The notes: generated from the sequence alone by a model not told the origin. Counted from the stretch's first letter, positions 43,931-52,777 are shown. The stretch is 64,000 nucleotides of DNA from DSOI01 sp041394885 (GCA_041394885.1 JAWKHI010000030.1:1-64000); one strand, 5' to 3'. Numbers and translations: made by a program.

Positions 43931-46606
43931 TCAAGCGCTCCGGATCACTCTCCAGGGATCGATCCGCGATGCTTTCCGCGCCGGCAGGTATCCGGCCACG
44001 GCCGCGATCGCGGCGATTAACGACACCATGGCGGCGAAGGTAGCCGTGTCGGTAGGCTCGGTGCCGTAGAGCAGCGCCGAGATTGCGCTCGATGCCGCCA
44101 ATGACCCCAAGCCTCCTAGCACCATGCCGGTGAGCGCCAGCCGCAGCGCCCTGCCGACGACGTCCAATTGGACCTGCGCGCCGCTTGCCCCCAACGCCAT
44201 GCGGATCCCGATCTCCTGCCGGCGCAGGGCCACCGAGTAGGAAATCACGCCGTAGATGCCGATCGCGGCGAGTAGCAGTCCGATAGCGGCGAAGCCGGTC
44301 ACCAGCAGCACAAAGAAGCGGCGCGGCGATACGGAGAGATCCACGATACCGCGGACGGGCCGCAGTGGAGCCGCGGGCTGCCCGGGGTTGAAGCCGCGGA
44401 GCGTGGACATTACTGCCGGAGCCAGCGCATCGTTGTCCAGCCGGGATCGGATAACCAGTTCCGCGCCTTCCGGATAGGCCTGCGTGGCGGGGAGAAACAT
44501 TTCGGGGCTCGCGTCCTGCTCGAGACTATGCTGACGCAGATCGGCAACGACTCCGACGACACGGACTTCGTTCCTGCCCTGTTGGGCGAGCCGGCCGAGG
44601 GCATCCTGGCCGTGCCAGAACCGCCGCGCGGCGGTTTCGTTTATGATGACGGCGCGTTCGCCCTCGGCGGTGTCGCGCCATGTGAAGTCGCGGCCCTTTT
44701 GAAGGCGAATGCCCATGGCTTCGAGATACCCGGGGGTGACGATACGAACCAGCGCGCTGCGGTCTTCCCCATCCTGGTAGCTGACGCCCTTCGCGGCGAG
44801 GCCCCAGCTCCGATTGCGTCCCAGGGGCAGCATGTCCGTGATGCCGGCGCGCTCGACGCCCGGAATCTCTTCGATCCGGCGTATGGTTTCCTGGAGTATC
44901 GCGCCGCGGCGGCTGGCGTCGCCCGAGTCGTCATAGTCGATCCGGATGACCGCGGCGTGGCTCGGGTCGAAGCCGAGGTCGACATCCATCACGTGGAGGA
45001 AGCTGCGCAGCAAAAGGCCCGCGCCCACCACCAGGACACACGCCAGGGCCACCTCCGACACCACCAGCACGCTCCGCATGCGTTCCTGCCCGCGGCCGGC
45101 GCTCATGCCCGGCCCGGTATCCTTTAACGCATTCTGGATCTTCGTCGCCGATATGCGGAACCCGGCGACGATCGCGAACACCAGCATCCATGCGGCCGCC
45201 ATCGCGAGCATCCACCACAGCGCCGGGCCATCCACGCGGACGCTGCTGAGCAGGGGGAGGGCCAGCGATTCCTGATGCGCCAGGTACCTGGTCAGCCCGA
45301 TCGCCAGCGCCAGTCCGCCGGTCGCGCCCGCCGCGGTGAGAACCAGATTCTCGGCCAGCAATTGCCGGAACAGCCTGCCGCGACCCGCGCCCAGCGCGCC
45401 GCGGATGGCGAATTCCTTGGACCGGGCGGCGGCGCGCGCCAGCAACAGATTGCTCAGGTTGACGCACACGATCAGCATGATCAGGCCCACCGCGGACCAC
45501 AGCACCAACAGCGGCCTGCGCAGCTTCCCCGAAACGTATTCGCGCAATGCGGAAAGAGATGAGGTGTAATCTCCCCACCACTCCTTGTGCGCGGCTTTGA
45601 ATTGCGGGAAGAGCACGTCCGCCTCGGCCTGCGCGGATGCAATCGTCGCGGTGGGCTTCAGGCGGCCCACCACGGCGAGCGTGTTGCCCCAGTTCCGGAC
45701 GACATCGTAAATGAGCGGGACGTAGATATCCACGCGAAAGCCCGGTGAGAACACGGAGCCGAAGTCAAACGACGGCGGCAGAACTCCCACCACGGTGACG
45801 GACTCCTTGCCGATGGCGAAGTTCTTCCCCACGATTTCCGGGTCTCCGTTGAAGTGGCGCTGCCAGAAACCGTGACTGAGCAGCATCGCGGGACGCCCGC
45901 CCCGCTGGCATTCTTCCTCGGTGAACAGGCGCCCCTTTACCGGCTGGAGCCCGAGCGTCTGGAAGAAATTGCCGGCCACCATCACGCCGTTCACCGGTTG
46001 CGGCTCCCCGGCGCCCCGAAGCGTGTATTCACTGTTGCCGAAGAAGGGATTGTAACTGGTGACTTGCTGGAAAGACCGGTTGTTGCGCTCGAACTCCTCA
46101 AACGCCGCCACGGTGTATGTAACCCAAGAGAGCCCGCCGGCGGCTTTTCCTGACTGGATCGAATCGCGGGCCGAGGTGAACCAAACCAATTGGTCCGGCT
46201 GCGCGAATGGAAGCGGACGCAGCAGCACCGCGTTCAGGACGCTGAACACGGCGGTGTTGGTGCCGATGCCGATGGCCAGCACCAGAATCGTGATGATCGC
46301 GTAAGATCGATCCCGCCGTAGCGTGCGCATCCCGTAGCGGACGTCCTGCCGCCACCCTGCCCAATAGTCTTTCCATTCCATACGCCGCTCCCTTTCCTGC
46401 CCCAGACGAAGCCCCGTCGCCCGCACGGTCTCGAGGTCGCCGAATTGCCGTTCGGCCTCGCGGCGCGCCTCCGCGGGGTCCATTCCTTGCCCCACCAGAT
46501 CGTCGATCTTGGCCTGAATGTGGAATCGCAGCTCTTCGTCCACGTCGGCGCCCGCGTTGGGGCCGGTCAGCCTCGCATACCGCCGCCACCGTGGAATCGG
46601 ATCCAT
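43931..46606 (-). CDS. MacB/FtsX-type ABC permease (acidobacterial orphan permease)
   Basis: The start is ATG 46606, placed 4 bp after the PadR stop behind GGAGGG; a longer frame through the PadR gene is a shadow. The first ~80 residues are soluble and carry ADVDEELRFHIQAKIDDLVGQGMDPAEARREAERQFGD, a marker of the 'duplicated orphan permease' family. Then come TM1 (YAIITILVLAIGIGTNTAVF), a large MacB-type periplasmic domain, an FtsX triple helix, a second periplasmic domain and a second FtsX triple (FVLLVTGFAAIGLLLAAIGIYG). There is no ATPase gene beside it. Such proteins are abundant in acidobacteria; their cargo is unknown. Confidence 0.9.
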   Translation of the reverse strand: MDPIPRWRRYARLTGPNAGADVDEELRFHIQAKIDDLVGQGMDPAEARREAERQFGDLETVRATGLRLGQERERRMEWKDYWAGWRQDVRYGMRTLRRDRSYAIITILVLAIGIGTNTAVFSVLNAVLLRPLPFAQPDQLVWFTSARDSIQSGKAAGGLSWVTYTVAAFEEFERNNRSFQQVTSYNPFFGNSEYTLRGAGEPQPVNGVMVAGNFFQTLGLQPVKGRLFTEEECQRGGRPAMLLSHGFWQRHFNGDPEIVGKNFAIGKESVTVVGVLPPSFDFGSVFSPGFRVDIYVPLIYDVVRNWGNTLAVVGRLKPTATIASAQAEADVLFPQFKAAHKEWWGDYTSSLSALREYVSGKLRRPLLVLWSAVGLIMLIVCVNLSNLLLARAAARSKEFAIRGALGAGRGRLFRQLLAENLVLTAAGATGGLALAIGLTRYLAHQESLALPLLSSVRVDGPALWWMLAMAAAWMLVFAIVAGFRISATKIQNALKDTGPGMSAGRGQERMRSVLVVSEVALACVLVVGAGLLLRSFLHVMDVDLGFDPSHAAVIRIDYDDSGDASRRGAILQETIRRIEEIPGVERAGITDMLPLGRNRSWGLAAKGVSYQDGEDRSALVRIVTPGYLEAMGIRLQKGRDFTWRDTAEGERAVIINETAARRFWHGQDALGRLAQQGRNEVRVVGVVADLRQHSLEQDASPEMFLPATQAYPEGAELVIRSRLDNDALAPAVMSTLRGFNPGQPAAPLRPVRGIVDLSVSPRRFFVLLVTGFAAIGLLLAAIGIYGVISYSVALRRQEIGIRMALGASGAQVQLDVVGRALRLALTGMVLGGLGSLAASSAISALLYGTEPTDTATFAAMVSLIAAIAAVAGYLPARKASRIDPWRVIRSA

Positions 46607-46610
46607 GGCG

Positions 46611-46967
46611 TCAGCCCTCCTCCGCCAACGGCGGACGCACCGCCCCCAACATCTTGCCAACCGCCGCCGCGTAGGCCTCCCATCGTTTCGTCTCCAGTTG
46701 CAGCTGTCGCCGCCCCAGCTCCGTAAGGCTATAGAACTTCGCTTTCCGGTTATTCTCCGACACGCCCCACTCGGCCTCCACGAAGCCCTTGTTCTCCAAC
46801 CGCCACAACGCCGGATACAACGTGCCTTCTTCCACCAGCAGGGCATCGTCGGTCTGCCGGCGGATCAACTTCGTGATGCCGTATCCGTGCATCGGCCCCC
46901 AGACGAGCGCCTTCAGAATGATGACGTCGAGAGTGCCGCGGAGCAGTTCGAGTGAGGTGTGTTCCAT
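46611..46967 (-). CDS. PadR-family transcriptional regulator
   Basis: A 118-residue winged-helix protein: LLRGTLDVIILKALVWGPMHGYGI, then EEGTLYPALWRLENKGFVEAEW (recognition helix and wing) and a C-terminal dimer helix. The ribosome site GGGGAGG lies 9 bp before ATG. PadR genes of this type usually lie just ahead of a MacB-like permease and repress it. The promoter upstream contains two matching palindromes. Confidence 0.92.
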   Translation of the reverse strand: MEHTSLELLRGTLDVIILKALVWGPMHGYGITKLIRRQTDDALLVEEGTLYPALWRLENKGFVEAEWGVSENNRKAKFYSLTELGRRQLQLETKRWEAYAAAVGKMLGAVRPPLAEEG

Positions 46968-46992
46968 GCGTGCGTTCCTCCCCTGGTATGCG

Positions 46993-47049
46993 CTTCCCTA
47001 TGTGTTCCAAGGGGAGAATACCACGGCTTCCCTGGGAATACAAGGGGAG
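46993..47049 (-). promoter_or_regulatory. padR-permease promoter with twin palindromic operators
   Basis: On the minus strand TTGTAT (47043-47038) and TATTCT (47020-47015) are 17 bp apart. Two copies of the same imperfect palindrome overlap the boxes: CTTCCCT-N10-AGGGGAG at 46993-47016 and CTTCCCT-N9-AGGGGAG at 47027-47049, about 33 bp centre to centre. The first covers the -10 box and the second the -35 box. This is a good candidate for PadR autorepression. Confidence 0.6.
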
Positions 47050-47069
47050 TCGCCGCAACAGCACCCGCG

Positions 47070-48011
47070 CTACCGCAAGAACGTCTTCCAGACCGTCGCC
47101 GCCAGCGCGTGCGTCACCATCGCGGCCCGGATCCCCGGACCCTCCAGATACGCTCGCGCGCAGAACACCCCCAACACCGTCGCCACCAGCGCATGCTTCC
47201 AATTCGGAAACGCGTTCCCGAACCATAGATGCACCGCCCCGAATGCCACGCTCGACACTGCGATCGCTACCGGCGCGGCAAACCGGTCCCGTAGCCGCTG
47301 CAGCAGGATTCCCCGGAAGAACGTCTCTTCGCCCAGCGCCACCACCCAAAGAATGCCGAAGAACGTCGCCGGCGCCTTCCACCAGTACCCGGGCGCCACG
47401 CGGATCTCCGCAAATCCGATCGCGTAGATCACTGCCGCCGCCACCGGCGCCAGCAACAGGAAATGCCGCAACCCGCTCTTCCATTCGCGCAGCCCCGGAA
47501 CGAACCCGAACCCAATCCGGTCATCCCGCCGATTCGCCAGCACCGACGCGATCCCCACCCGGAACCACATCAGTTGCGCCAGCGCCGCCACGCCGATGCG
47601 CGTCTCGAGCGGCTCCACGTACGGTTGGGTGATCGCCTTGAACAGATACACCCCGCCCATGAAGGCCAGGAACCCGAAGTCGAGCCAGCGCGGCAGCAGC
47701 GGCAGCCAGACCACCGCCAGCGCCACCAGCCCTGTGATCAGCAGCAGACCCTTCCAGGCGAACACCCCCGTCGGGATCGAGTAGATCAGATAGGAAACCA
47801 GCGCGGATCCGGCCAGCATCCCCGGATGCGCCCACCACGCCCGCCCCATGGAGAAGTAGAAAGACAACTCCACCAAAAACGCCGCCCCAACCGGGATCGC
47901 CACCGCCGCCGGAATCGATTTCGTTCCAGAATAGAAGTAGGCAGCGATGGAGCCCACCACCCACAGCACCGCCACCAGATTGCGGAAGCGGATCGTCTGC
48001 GCGGTGGCCAT
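47070..48011 (-). CDS. CPBP-family intramembrane protease (Abi-like)
   Basis: About eight membrane helices. The conserved motif 1 is GEETFFRGILLQRL (EExxxR) and motif 2 FGAVHLWFGN, followed by a third helix with THALAATVW. These are the glutamate and His residues of CPBP (Rce1-like) intramembrane endopeptidases. ATG 48011 gives the expected start; upstream residues in the same frame are only antisense of the neighbour. Its 5' end overlaps the 5' end of the divergent gene at 47947. Confidence 0.85.
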   Translation of the reverse strand: MATAQTIRFRNLVAVLWVVGSIAAYFYSGTKSIPAAVAIPVGAAFLVELSFYFSMGRAWWAHPGMLAGSALVSYLIYSIPTGVFAWKGLLLITGLVALAVVWLPLLPRWLDFGFLAFMGGVYLFKAITQPYVEPLETRIGVAALAQLMWFRVGIASVLANRRDDRIGFGFVPGLREWKSGLRHFLLLAPVAAAVIYAIGFAEIRVAPGYWWKAPATFFGILWVVALGEETFFRGILLQRLRDRFAAPVAIAVSSVAFGAVHLWFGNAFPNWKHALVATVLGVFCARAYLEGPGIRAAMVTHALAATVWKTFLR

Positions 48012-48729
48012 CGGTTTCAGCTTAACCCACGCTACCCATTCCGCCCGCGCGCAGCCGGCCAATCTCGCCCGCCTCGTCGCCCAAACAGAGGCCGAAGCCA
48101 TGGAGGCCCGCTCTCACTACGCCTACCGCCAGACCGTCCTGATCGAGGAGATGGGCAAGAACGGCCTCGTCGCCGGCCAGTATCGCGAGGAACGCGAGGT
48201 CATCTTTTCCCCTGCCGGCGAACGGACCGAACAACTCCGCGGCAAACCCTGGATGGCGCTCGCCCGCCTCCGCCTCACCGAAGAGGACTTCCGCGACATC
48301 CGCGAAGTGCAACCCTTCCTGTTCACCGCGGACCAGTTGTGGCTTTACGAGACCAGGTTCCGCGGCGAAGAAGCCGCCGATGGCATCGATTGCTGGCTGC
48401 TCGAAGTCAAGCCCCGCCAGACCCACCAAGGCATGCGCCTGTTCGAAGGCATGTTCTGGGTGGATAAGCGCGACTTCGGCGTCGTCAAGAGCTCCGGCCG
48501 CGCGGTTCCCCAGATTCTATCCCGCAAGGAGGAGAACCTGTTCCCGGCTTTCACGACCTTCCGCGAGAAAGTAGATGGCAAGCACTGGTTCCCCGTCCAC
48601 ACCCACTCCGATGACGTGCTCCATTTCTCGAGCGGCTCCATCCGCCAGCGCATGTCCATCAAGTACGAGCAGTACCAGCGCTTCGGGGCAGACTCCACGG
48701 TAACCTTCGACAAGCCTCTGGTACCATAA
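47947..48729 (+). CDS. Exported protein of unknown function
   Basis: The 260-residue protein has a signal peptide (VCAVAIGFSLTHATHSARAQ) and a beta-rich body. The wording YRQTVLIEEMGKNG, REEREVIFSPAGERTEQL and CWLLEVKPRQ..RLFEGMFWVDKRDFGVVKSSG recalls LolA-like/outer-membrane sorting folds, but I cannot assign it. ATG 47947 lies inside the divergent CPBP gene (65-bp overlap); GTG 48004 is an alternative with a shorter signal. The selenoprotein gene follows 15 bp after its stop. Confidence 0.65.
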   Translation: MEPTTHSTATRLRKRIVCAVAIGFSLTHATHSARAQPANLARLVAQTEAEAMEARSHYAYRQTVLIEEMGKNGLVAGQYREEREVIFSPAGERTEQLRGKPWMALARLRLTEEDFRDIREVQPFLFTADQLWLYETRFRGEEAADGIDCWLLEVKPRQTHQGMRLFEGMFWVDKRDFGVVKSSGRAVPQILSRKEENLFPAFTTFREKVDGKHWFPVHTHSDDVLHFSSGSIRQRMSIKYEQYQRFGADSTVTFDKPLVP

Positions 48730-48744
48730 CAAGCAGCAAAACCC

Positions 48745-50007
48745 ATGCGAAAACTGTGTTTTCCGGCCGCGGCCGGGCTTCTCATTGCGGCGGCTGCCTT
48801 GCTCCCTTCCCTGCCCGGTGTCCACGCCCAGGAAGAGGGGATCCAGTGGTTGTCCAACTACAAAGACGCGATCGCGGAGGCCAAGCGGACCGGGAAGCCC
48901 ATCTTCCTAGAGTTTCGCTGCGAGCCTTGAACGGCCGGACGCGTATTCGACGCACAGGTTGTGCTGTCGCCGAAATCCTCTTCCCGCGGTGAGCTGATGA
49001 GCCAGTACGTCTGCGTGCGAATAATCCGCATGGACGACATCGACATCGGCCTGTTCGAGCACGATCGCAACAACACGCTCTACTTCTACATCCTCAACGC
49101 AGACGAGCAGATCTACATGCGGTATGGTGGACGCGACTCGCGGTCCGCCGACGGTTACCTCAACCTGGCGAGCATCGAACTCGCCCTGAAGAAAGGCCTC
49201 GAACTGCATGAGCTCCACAAGGAGGGCAAGCTCCCCGCTCCGCCGCGCCCCAAACCCGTCTTCGCCCGCGAGTATCCGCTTCTGGTGGAGCGCACTTTCG
49301 CCCGTAACGCCTGCGTCGAATGTCACCTCATCGGCGACTACCAGAACATGCATCGCGAGCTCGATGGCACGCTCGACAAGCCGAAACACCTGTGGCGCTC
49401 GCCTGACATCCGCACCATCGGCATCGAACTCGACGTCCCCAGAGGTCTGGTGGTCAAGGAAGCCACCGGCCCCGCCGCCGCCGCCGGCATGAAGTCCGGC
49501 GACACTGTTACCGCCGTCAACGGCCAGACTGTCTATACATTCGGCGACCTGCAGCACGCCTACGACCAGACGCCCCGCGACGCCGCCTCCGCGAAGTTCA
49601 CCGTGGCCCGGAACGGCGAAAACGCCGAACTCACCGTGCAGTTGCCCATACGGTGGTGGGTCACCGATACGCGCTGGCGCCAGTCGAGCGTCGACCCGCG
49701 CACCTACTTCGATTCGCGCCCGCTTTCCAGCGAGGAAAAAACCGCCCGCGGTCTGAAGCCCGGCGGCTTCGCGAGCGAGGTGACCTATATTGACCGCTTC
49801 GCCCAGGCAATGAAGTCGCACGAGCTCCAAAAAGGCGACATCGTGTTCGGCGTCGACGGTGTTGAAACAGACCCCGTCGCCAACACCGCGGACCTGTACA
49901 TCAAGATCCACAAAAGGGCCGGCGATTCGATGACGCTCGGTGTGCTGCGTGGCACAGAGCGGATCGAAATGCCGCTCAAGACCTTCCGCATGAGCTTCCG
50001 CAAATGA
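48745..50007 (+). CDS. Trx-like/PDZ selenoprotein, UGA (48928-48930) read as selenocysteine
   Basis: One frame of 420 codons is broken only by TGA at codon 62. Before it come a signal peptide and a thioredoxin-like start (EAKRTGKPIFLEFRCEP-U), so the TGA would complete a C-x-x-U motif where related planctomycete proteins, from memory, have C-x-x-C. After it, the same frame continues the fold (GRVFDAQVVL, YVCVRI, LYFYILNADEQIYMRYGGRD). A CVECH haem-type motif lies near residue 190, followed by a PDZ domain (~215-275) and a second PDZ-like segment (~340-400). A SECIS-like hairpin follows the TGA. From memory, NCBI has a family named Trx7/PDZ domain-containing (seleno)protein. It is probably an exported redox protein. 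Pipelines would call it as two pieces. Confidence 0.8.
48948..48969 (+). promoter_or_regulatory. Bacterial SECIS-like hairpin
   Basis: CGACGCAC (48948-48955) pairs with GTGC-T-GTCG (48961-48969), leaving loop AGGTT (48956-48960) and one bulged U on the 3' side. The loop carries G at its second and third positions and starts 25 nt after the TGA, within the range known for bacterial SECIS elements (about 16-37 nt). The loop AGGU also matches the SelB-binding loop of E. coli fdhF. The bulged U in fdhF is on the other arm. Confidence 0.65.
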
Positions 50008-50546
50008 GCAAATACCTGATTCTCGTTCCCGCGCTTCTGATCGTGGCCGCCGCGGCGCCGGCCGCGGAAAACTGGTCCGCGCCCGCCGAGGTGACCCACG
50101 ACGATAGCGTCTGCGTCACTTATCGCGCTCGCGTCGCCGGCGACTGGCTCGTCGTAGAAGCGCGTCACGAAAAGCCCTGGCACACCTATGCCATCGACAA
50201 CGAGATTCGCGCCAAGGAGAAGCTCGCCGGAAAGATGTCGCTCGGCATCGATCAGCCCACGTCGTTCAAGGTGTCCGCCGGCCTCGAAGTCACCGGCGGT
50301 TGGATGCAGTCGCCCCCGCACGATCTCTCCAAGCCGGACCTCCGCTGGTACACGTGGGGTTTTGAAGACGTGTCGCTGTTTGCCGCTAAGGTGAAACGCA
50401 CCGCCGCCGGCCCCGCCACAGTGGCCATTCGCGGTCAGGCCTGCTCGGCGAACACGTGCAAGAACATCAACGTGACGCTCAGTGTGCCAGTGGCTCCAGG
50501 TCCGGCGGTGGATCTTCAAGGGCTGGTCGCGGCGAAGCCGGAGTGA
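50004..50546 (+). CDS. DsbD-alpha-like (disulfide interchange N-domain) protein
   Basis: A signal peptide (ILVPALLIVAAAAPAA) precedes a ~150-residue Ig-like domain with YRARVAGDWLVVEARHEKPWHTY and a late cysteine pair in GQACSANTCKNINVTLSV. This is the layout of the N-terminal alpha domain of DsbD, where two Cys pass electrons to periplasmic thiol proteins. The membrane and gamma parts of DsbD are absent. Its ATG overlaps the selenoprotein stop by four bases (ATGA), so the two are made together and may be redox partners. Confidence 0.8.
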   Translation: MSKYLILVPALLIVAAAAPAAENWSAPAEVTHDDSVCVTYRARVAGDWLVVEARHEKPWHTYAIDNEIRAKEKLAGKMSLGIDQPTSFKVSAGLEVTGGWMQSPPHDLSKPDLRWYTWGFEDVSLFAAKVKRTAAGPATVAIRGQACSANTCKNINVTLSVPVAPGPAVDLQGLVAAKPE

Positions 50547-50574
50547 GGGGCCTCCGTCCGCGTCGAGGTTCCGC

Positions 50575-50608
50575 TTGAGTTGCCATGCATTTTGAGTTGC
50601 CATGCATT
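50575..50608 (+). repeat. 17-bp exact tandem duplication over the bestrophin start
   Basis: TTGAGTTGCCATGCATT occurs at 50575-50591 and again at 50592-50608 with no gap. The second copy contains the bestrophin start codon (50602); the first carries an out-of-frame copy of the same ATG (50585). Confidence 0.9.
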
Positions 50609-51585
50609 CCGGACGCCACTATTCCCTCCGTGAGGTGATCGCCTGGACGCGCCGGGAAACCGCGGTTTTCCTGCTCGTGGCCGCCGTCCCCACGGCCCTG
50701 TACGCGCTCGCCGATTGCCGGTGGCTCACCTTGTCCTGGCCCCCGATTGCGATCGTGGGAGGGGCGGTGGCGTTCATCACCGGCTTCAAGAACAACGCCT
50801 CCTACGGCCGTCTTTGGGAAGCGCGCCAAGTTTGGGGCGCGATCGTCAACAGCAGCCGGACCTTCGCGGTTCTCGTCCACGATTTCATCCCGGACAACTC
50901 CGCCCGGCAACGGATCTACTATCGCCATCTCGCCTGGCTGACCGCGCTGCGTTACCAATTGCGCCAGCCGCGCTCCTGGGAGAACATGCGGCTGGCTCAC
51001 AATCGCGAATATCGCCGCAAATACAGTGTCGACGAGTGGGACGGTTCCATGGAAGCGGAACTGACACCGCTACTCGACGCTGCGGAACACTCCTACGTGC
51101 TCGCCCGCACCAACCGCGCCGCGCACTTGATTCATCTCCAGTCCGGCGATCTGCGGCGGAACGCCGAGCCTGGCCTTCAGGGCGAAATCAGGCACGTCGA
51201 ACTCGAACGTGCGCTCGCGTCGTTGCTCGAAGCACAAGGCAAGTGCGAACGCATCAAAAACTTTCCCTACCCTCGCCAATACGCGACGCTGAACCTCTTC
51301 TTCATATGGTTGTTCATCGTGCTCGTCCCGCTTGGCTTGCTGCCGGAATTCCAGAAGGCCGGCGACCCCTTCGTGTGGCTAACCATACCGGTCAGCGTGA
51401 TGATCGCGTGGGTGTTCCACACGATGGATAAGATCGGGGAGAGTTCCGAGAATCCGTTCGAGGGTGGTCCAAACGACGTGCCGATCACGTCTATGAGCCG
51501 CGCCATCGAAATCGATCTTCGCGAGATGCTCGGCGAGAAAAATATCCCGCCGCCCATTCAGCCGCTGAACAACATCCTGATGTGA
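50602..51585 (+). CDS. Bestrophin-family ion channel-like membrane protein
   Basis: The 327-residue protein has paired N-terminal helices (AVFLLVAAVPTALYALADC), FKNNASYGRLWEAR (a conserved bestrophin/YneE block), PYPRQYATLNLFFIWLFIVLVPLG and the C-terminal acidic signature ENPFEGGPNDVPIT. Bacterial bestrophins form pentameric channels, often for cations, in the inner membrane. It follows the redox pair by 55 bp and may share its mRNA. Confidence 0.88.
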   Translation: MHSGRHYSLREVIAWTRRETAVFLLVAAVPTALYALADCRWLTLSWPPIAIVGGAVAFITGFKNNASYGRLWEARQVWGAIVNSSRTFAVLVHDFIPDNSARQRIYYRHLAWLTALRYQLRQPRSWENMRLAHNREYRRKYSVDEWDGSMEAELTPLLDAAEHSYVLARTNRAAHLIHLQSGDLRRNAEPGLQGEIRHVELERALASLLEAQGKCERIKNFPYPRQYATLNLFFIWLFIVLVPLGLLPEFQKAGDPFVWLTIPVSVMIAWVFHTMDKIGESSENPFEGGPNDVPITSMSRAIEIDLREMLGEKNIPPPIQPLNNILM

Positions 51586-51599
51586 ATTGGCGCCCGCGG

Positions 51600-52763
51600 T
51601 TACCGCGCCGCCAAAAACTTCCGGATCCGCTCCACCGCCTCCATCAGATTCTCCAGCGAATTCGCATAGCTGAACCGGAGATACCCCTCGCCGTACTTGC
51701 CAAACGCCGACCCGTCCAGACAAGCCACGCCGGCTTCGTTCAACAGCCGCTCCGCCAGCTCATTCGACGGAATCCCCGTCCCCTTCACATTCGGAAACGC
51801 GTAAAATGCACCCTCCGGTAGCGCGCACCGGAATCCTGGAATCGTGTTCAACCCAGCCACGAACGCATCCCGGCGCTTCTTGAACTCGGCCACCATCTCC
51901 TCGGCGTCGTCTTGCGGACCGTTCAGAGCCGCCACGCCCGCCTTCTGCGTGAAGCTCGCCGTGCACGAGTTCGAGTTCACCATCAGCTTGTTCACCGCCG
52001 ACACCAACCACTCCGGCATCACGCCGTAGCCGAGACGCCATCCCGTCATCGCGTAAGTCTTGGAGAATCCGTCGAGGATGATCGTCTTGTCGAGCATCCC
52101 GGGCTCAGCCGCGATCGACACTGGCTTGTCCCCATAGCAGATGCGCGAATAGATTTCGTCCGAGAGCACCACGACGTCGCGATCGCGCAGCATCTCCGCG
52201 ATCTTCTTGATGTCGGCCGCCGGGATCAGGCCGCCTGTCGGATTGGCTGGCGAGTTAAGCACCACCATCTTCGTCTTGTTCGACAGCTTCGATTCAAACA
52301 GATCCAGATCGAACGAAAACCCGCGCTCTTCCACCAACGGCATCGCCACCGGAACCGCGCCGTGATACACGATCATCGATTCGTAGATCGGGAAGGCCGG
52401 GTTGGGATAGATGACTTCGTCGCCTTCCTCGAGCAGCGCCATCATTGGAAAGAAGATGATCGGCTTGCCGCCGGGTGTCACGCAGACGTGCTCGGGACCG
52501 CGATCGATCCCCCGCGTCCGCGACACATATTGCGCGATGGCCTCGCGCAAATCCGGCAGACCCTGCGTGGGCCCGTAGTGCGTCCAGCCTTCGTCGAGCG
52601 CTTGCTTCCCGGCCTCGCGCACGTGCTTCGGCGTGTCGAAATCCGGCTCGCCGATTTGCAAATGGACTATGCTTTTTCCCTGCGCCTCGAGCTTTCGCGC
52701 CTTCACCAATACCTCGAACGCGGTCTCCACCAGGATCCGGTCCATGCGCCCGGCAAGCTTCAT
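51600..52763 (-). CDS. PLP-dependent aminotransferase, class I (aspartate type)
   Basis: The 387-residue enzyme shows IGEPDFDTPKHV, the cofactor-binding NSPANPTGG, DEIYSRICY and the PLP lysine in DGFSKTYAMTGWRLGY. The C-terminal Arg that binds the alpha-carboxylate lies in YLRFSYANS. It transfers amino groups from an L-amino acid to a 2-oxo acid; exact substrates are uncertain. It lies 14 bp downstream of the OB-fold gene on the same strand, so it may be the third gene of the thiolase operon. Confidence 0.9.
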   Translation of the reverse strand: MKLAGRMDRILVETAFEVLVKARKLEAQGKSIVHLQIGEPDFDTPKHVREAGKQALDEGWTHYGPTQGLPDLREAIAQYVSRTRGIDRGPEHVCVTPGGKPIIFFPMMALLEEGDEVIYPNPAFPIYESMIVYHGAVPVAMPLVEERGFSFDLDLFESKLSNKTKMVVLNSPANPTGGLIPAADIKKIAEMLRDRDVVVLSDEIYSRICYGDKPVSIAAEPGMLDKTIILDGFSKTYAMTGWRLGYGVMPEWLVSAVNKLMVNSNSCTASFTQKAGVAALNGPQDDAEEMVAEFKKRRDAFVAGLNTIPGFRCALPEGAFYAFPNVKGTGIPSNELAERLLNEAGVACLDGSAFGKYGEGYLRFSYANSLENLMEAVERIRKFLAAR

Positions 52764-52777
52764 TGAATTGTCTCTCC

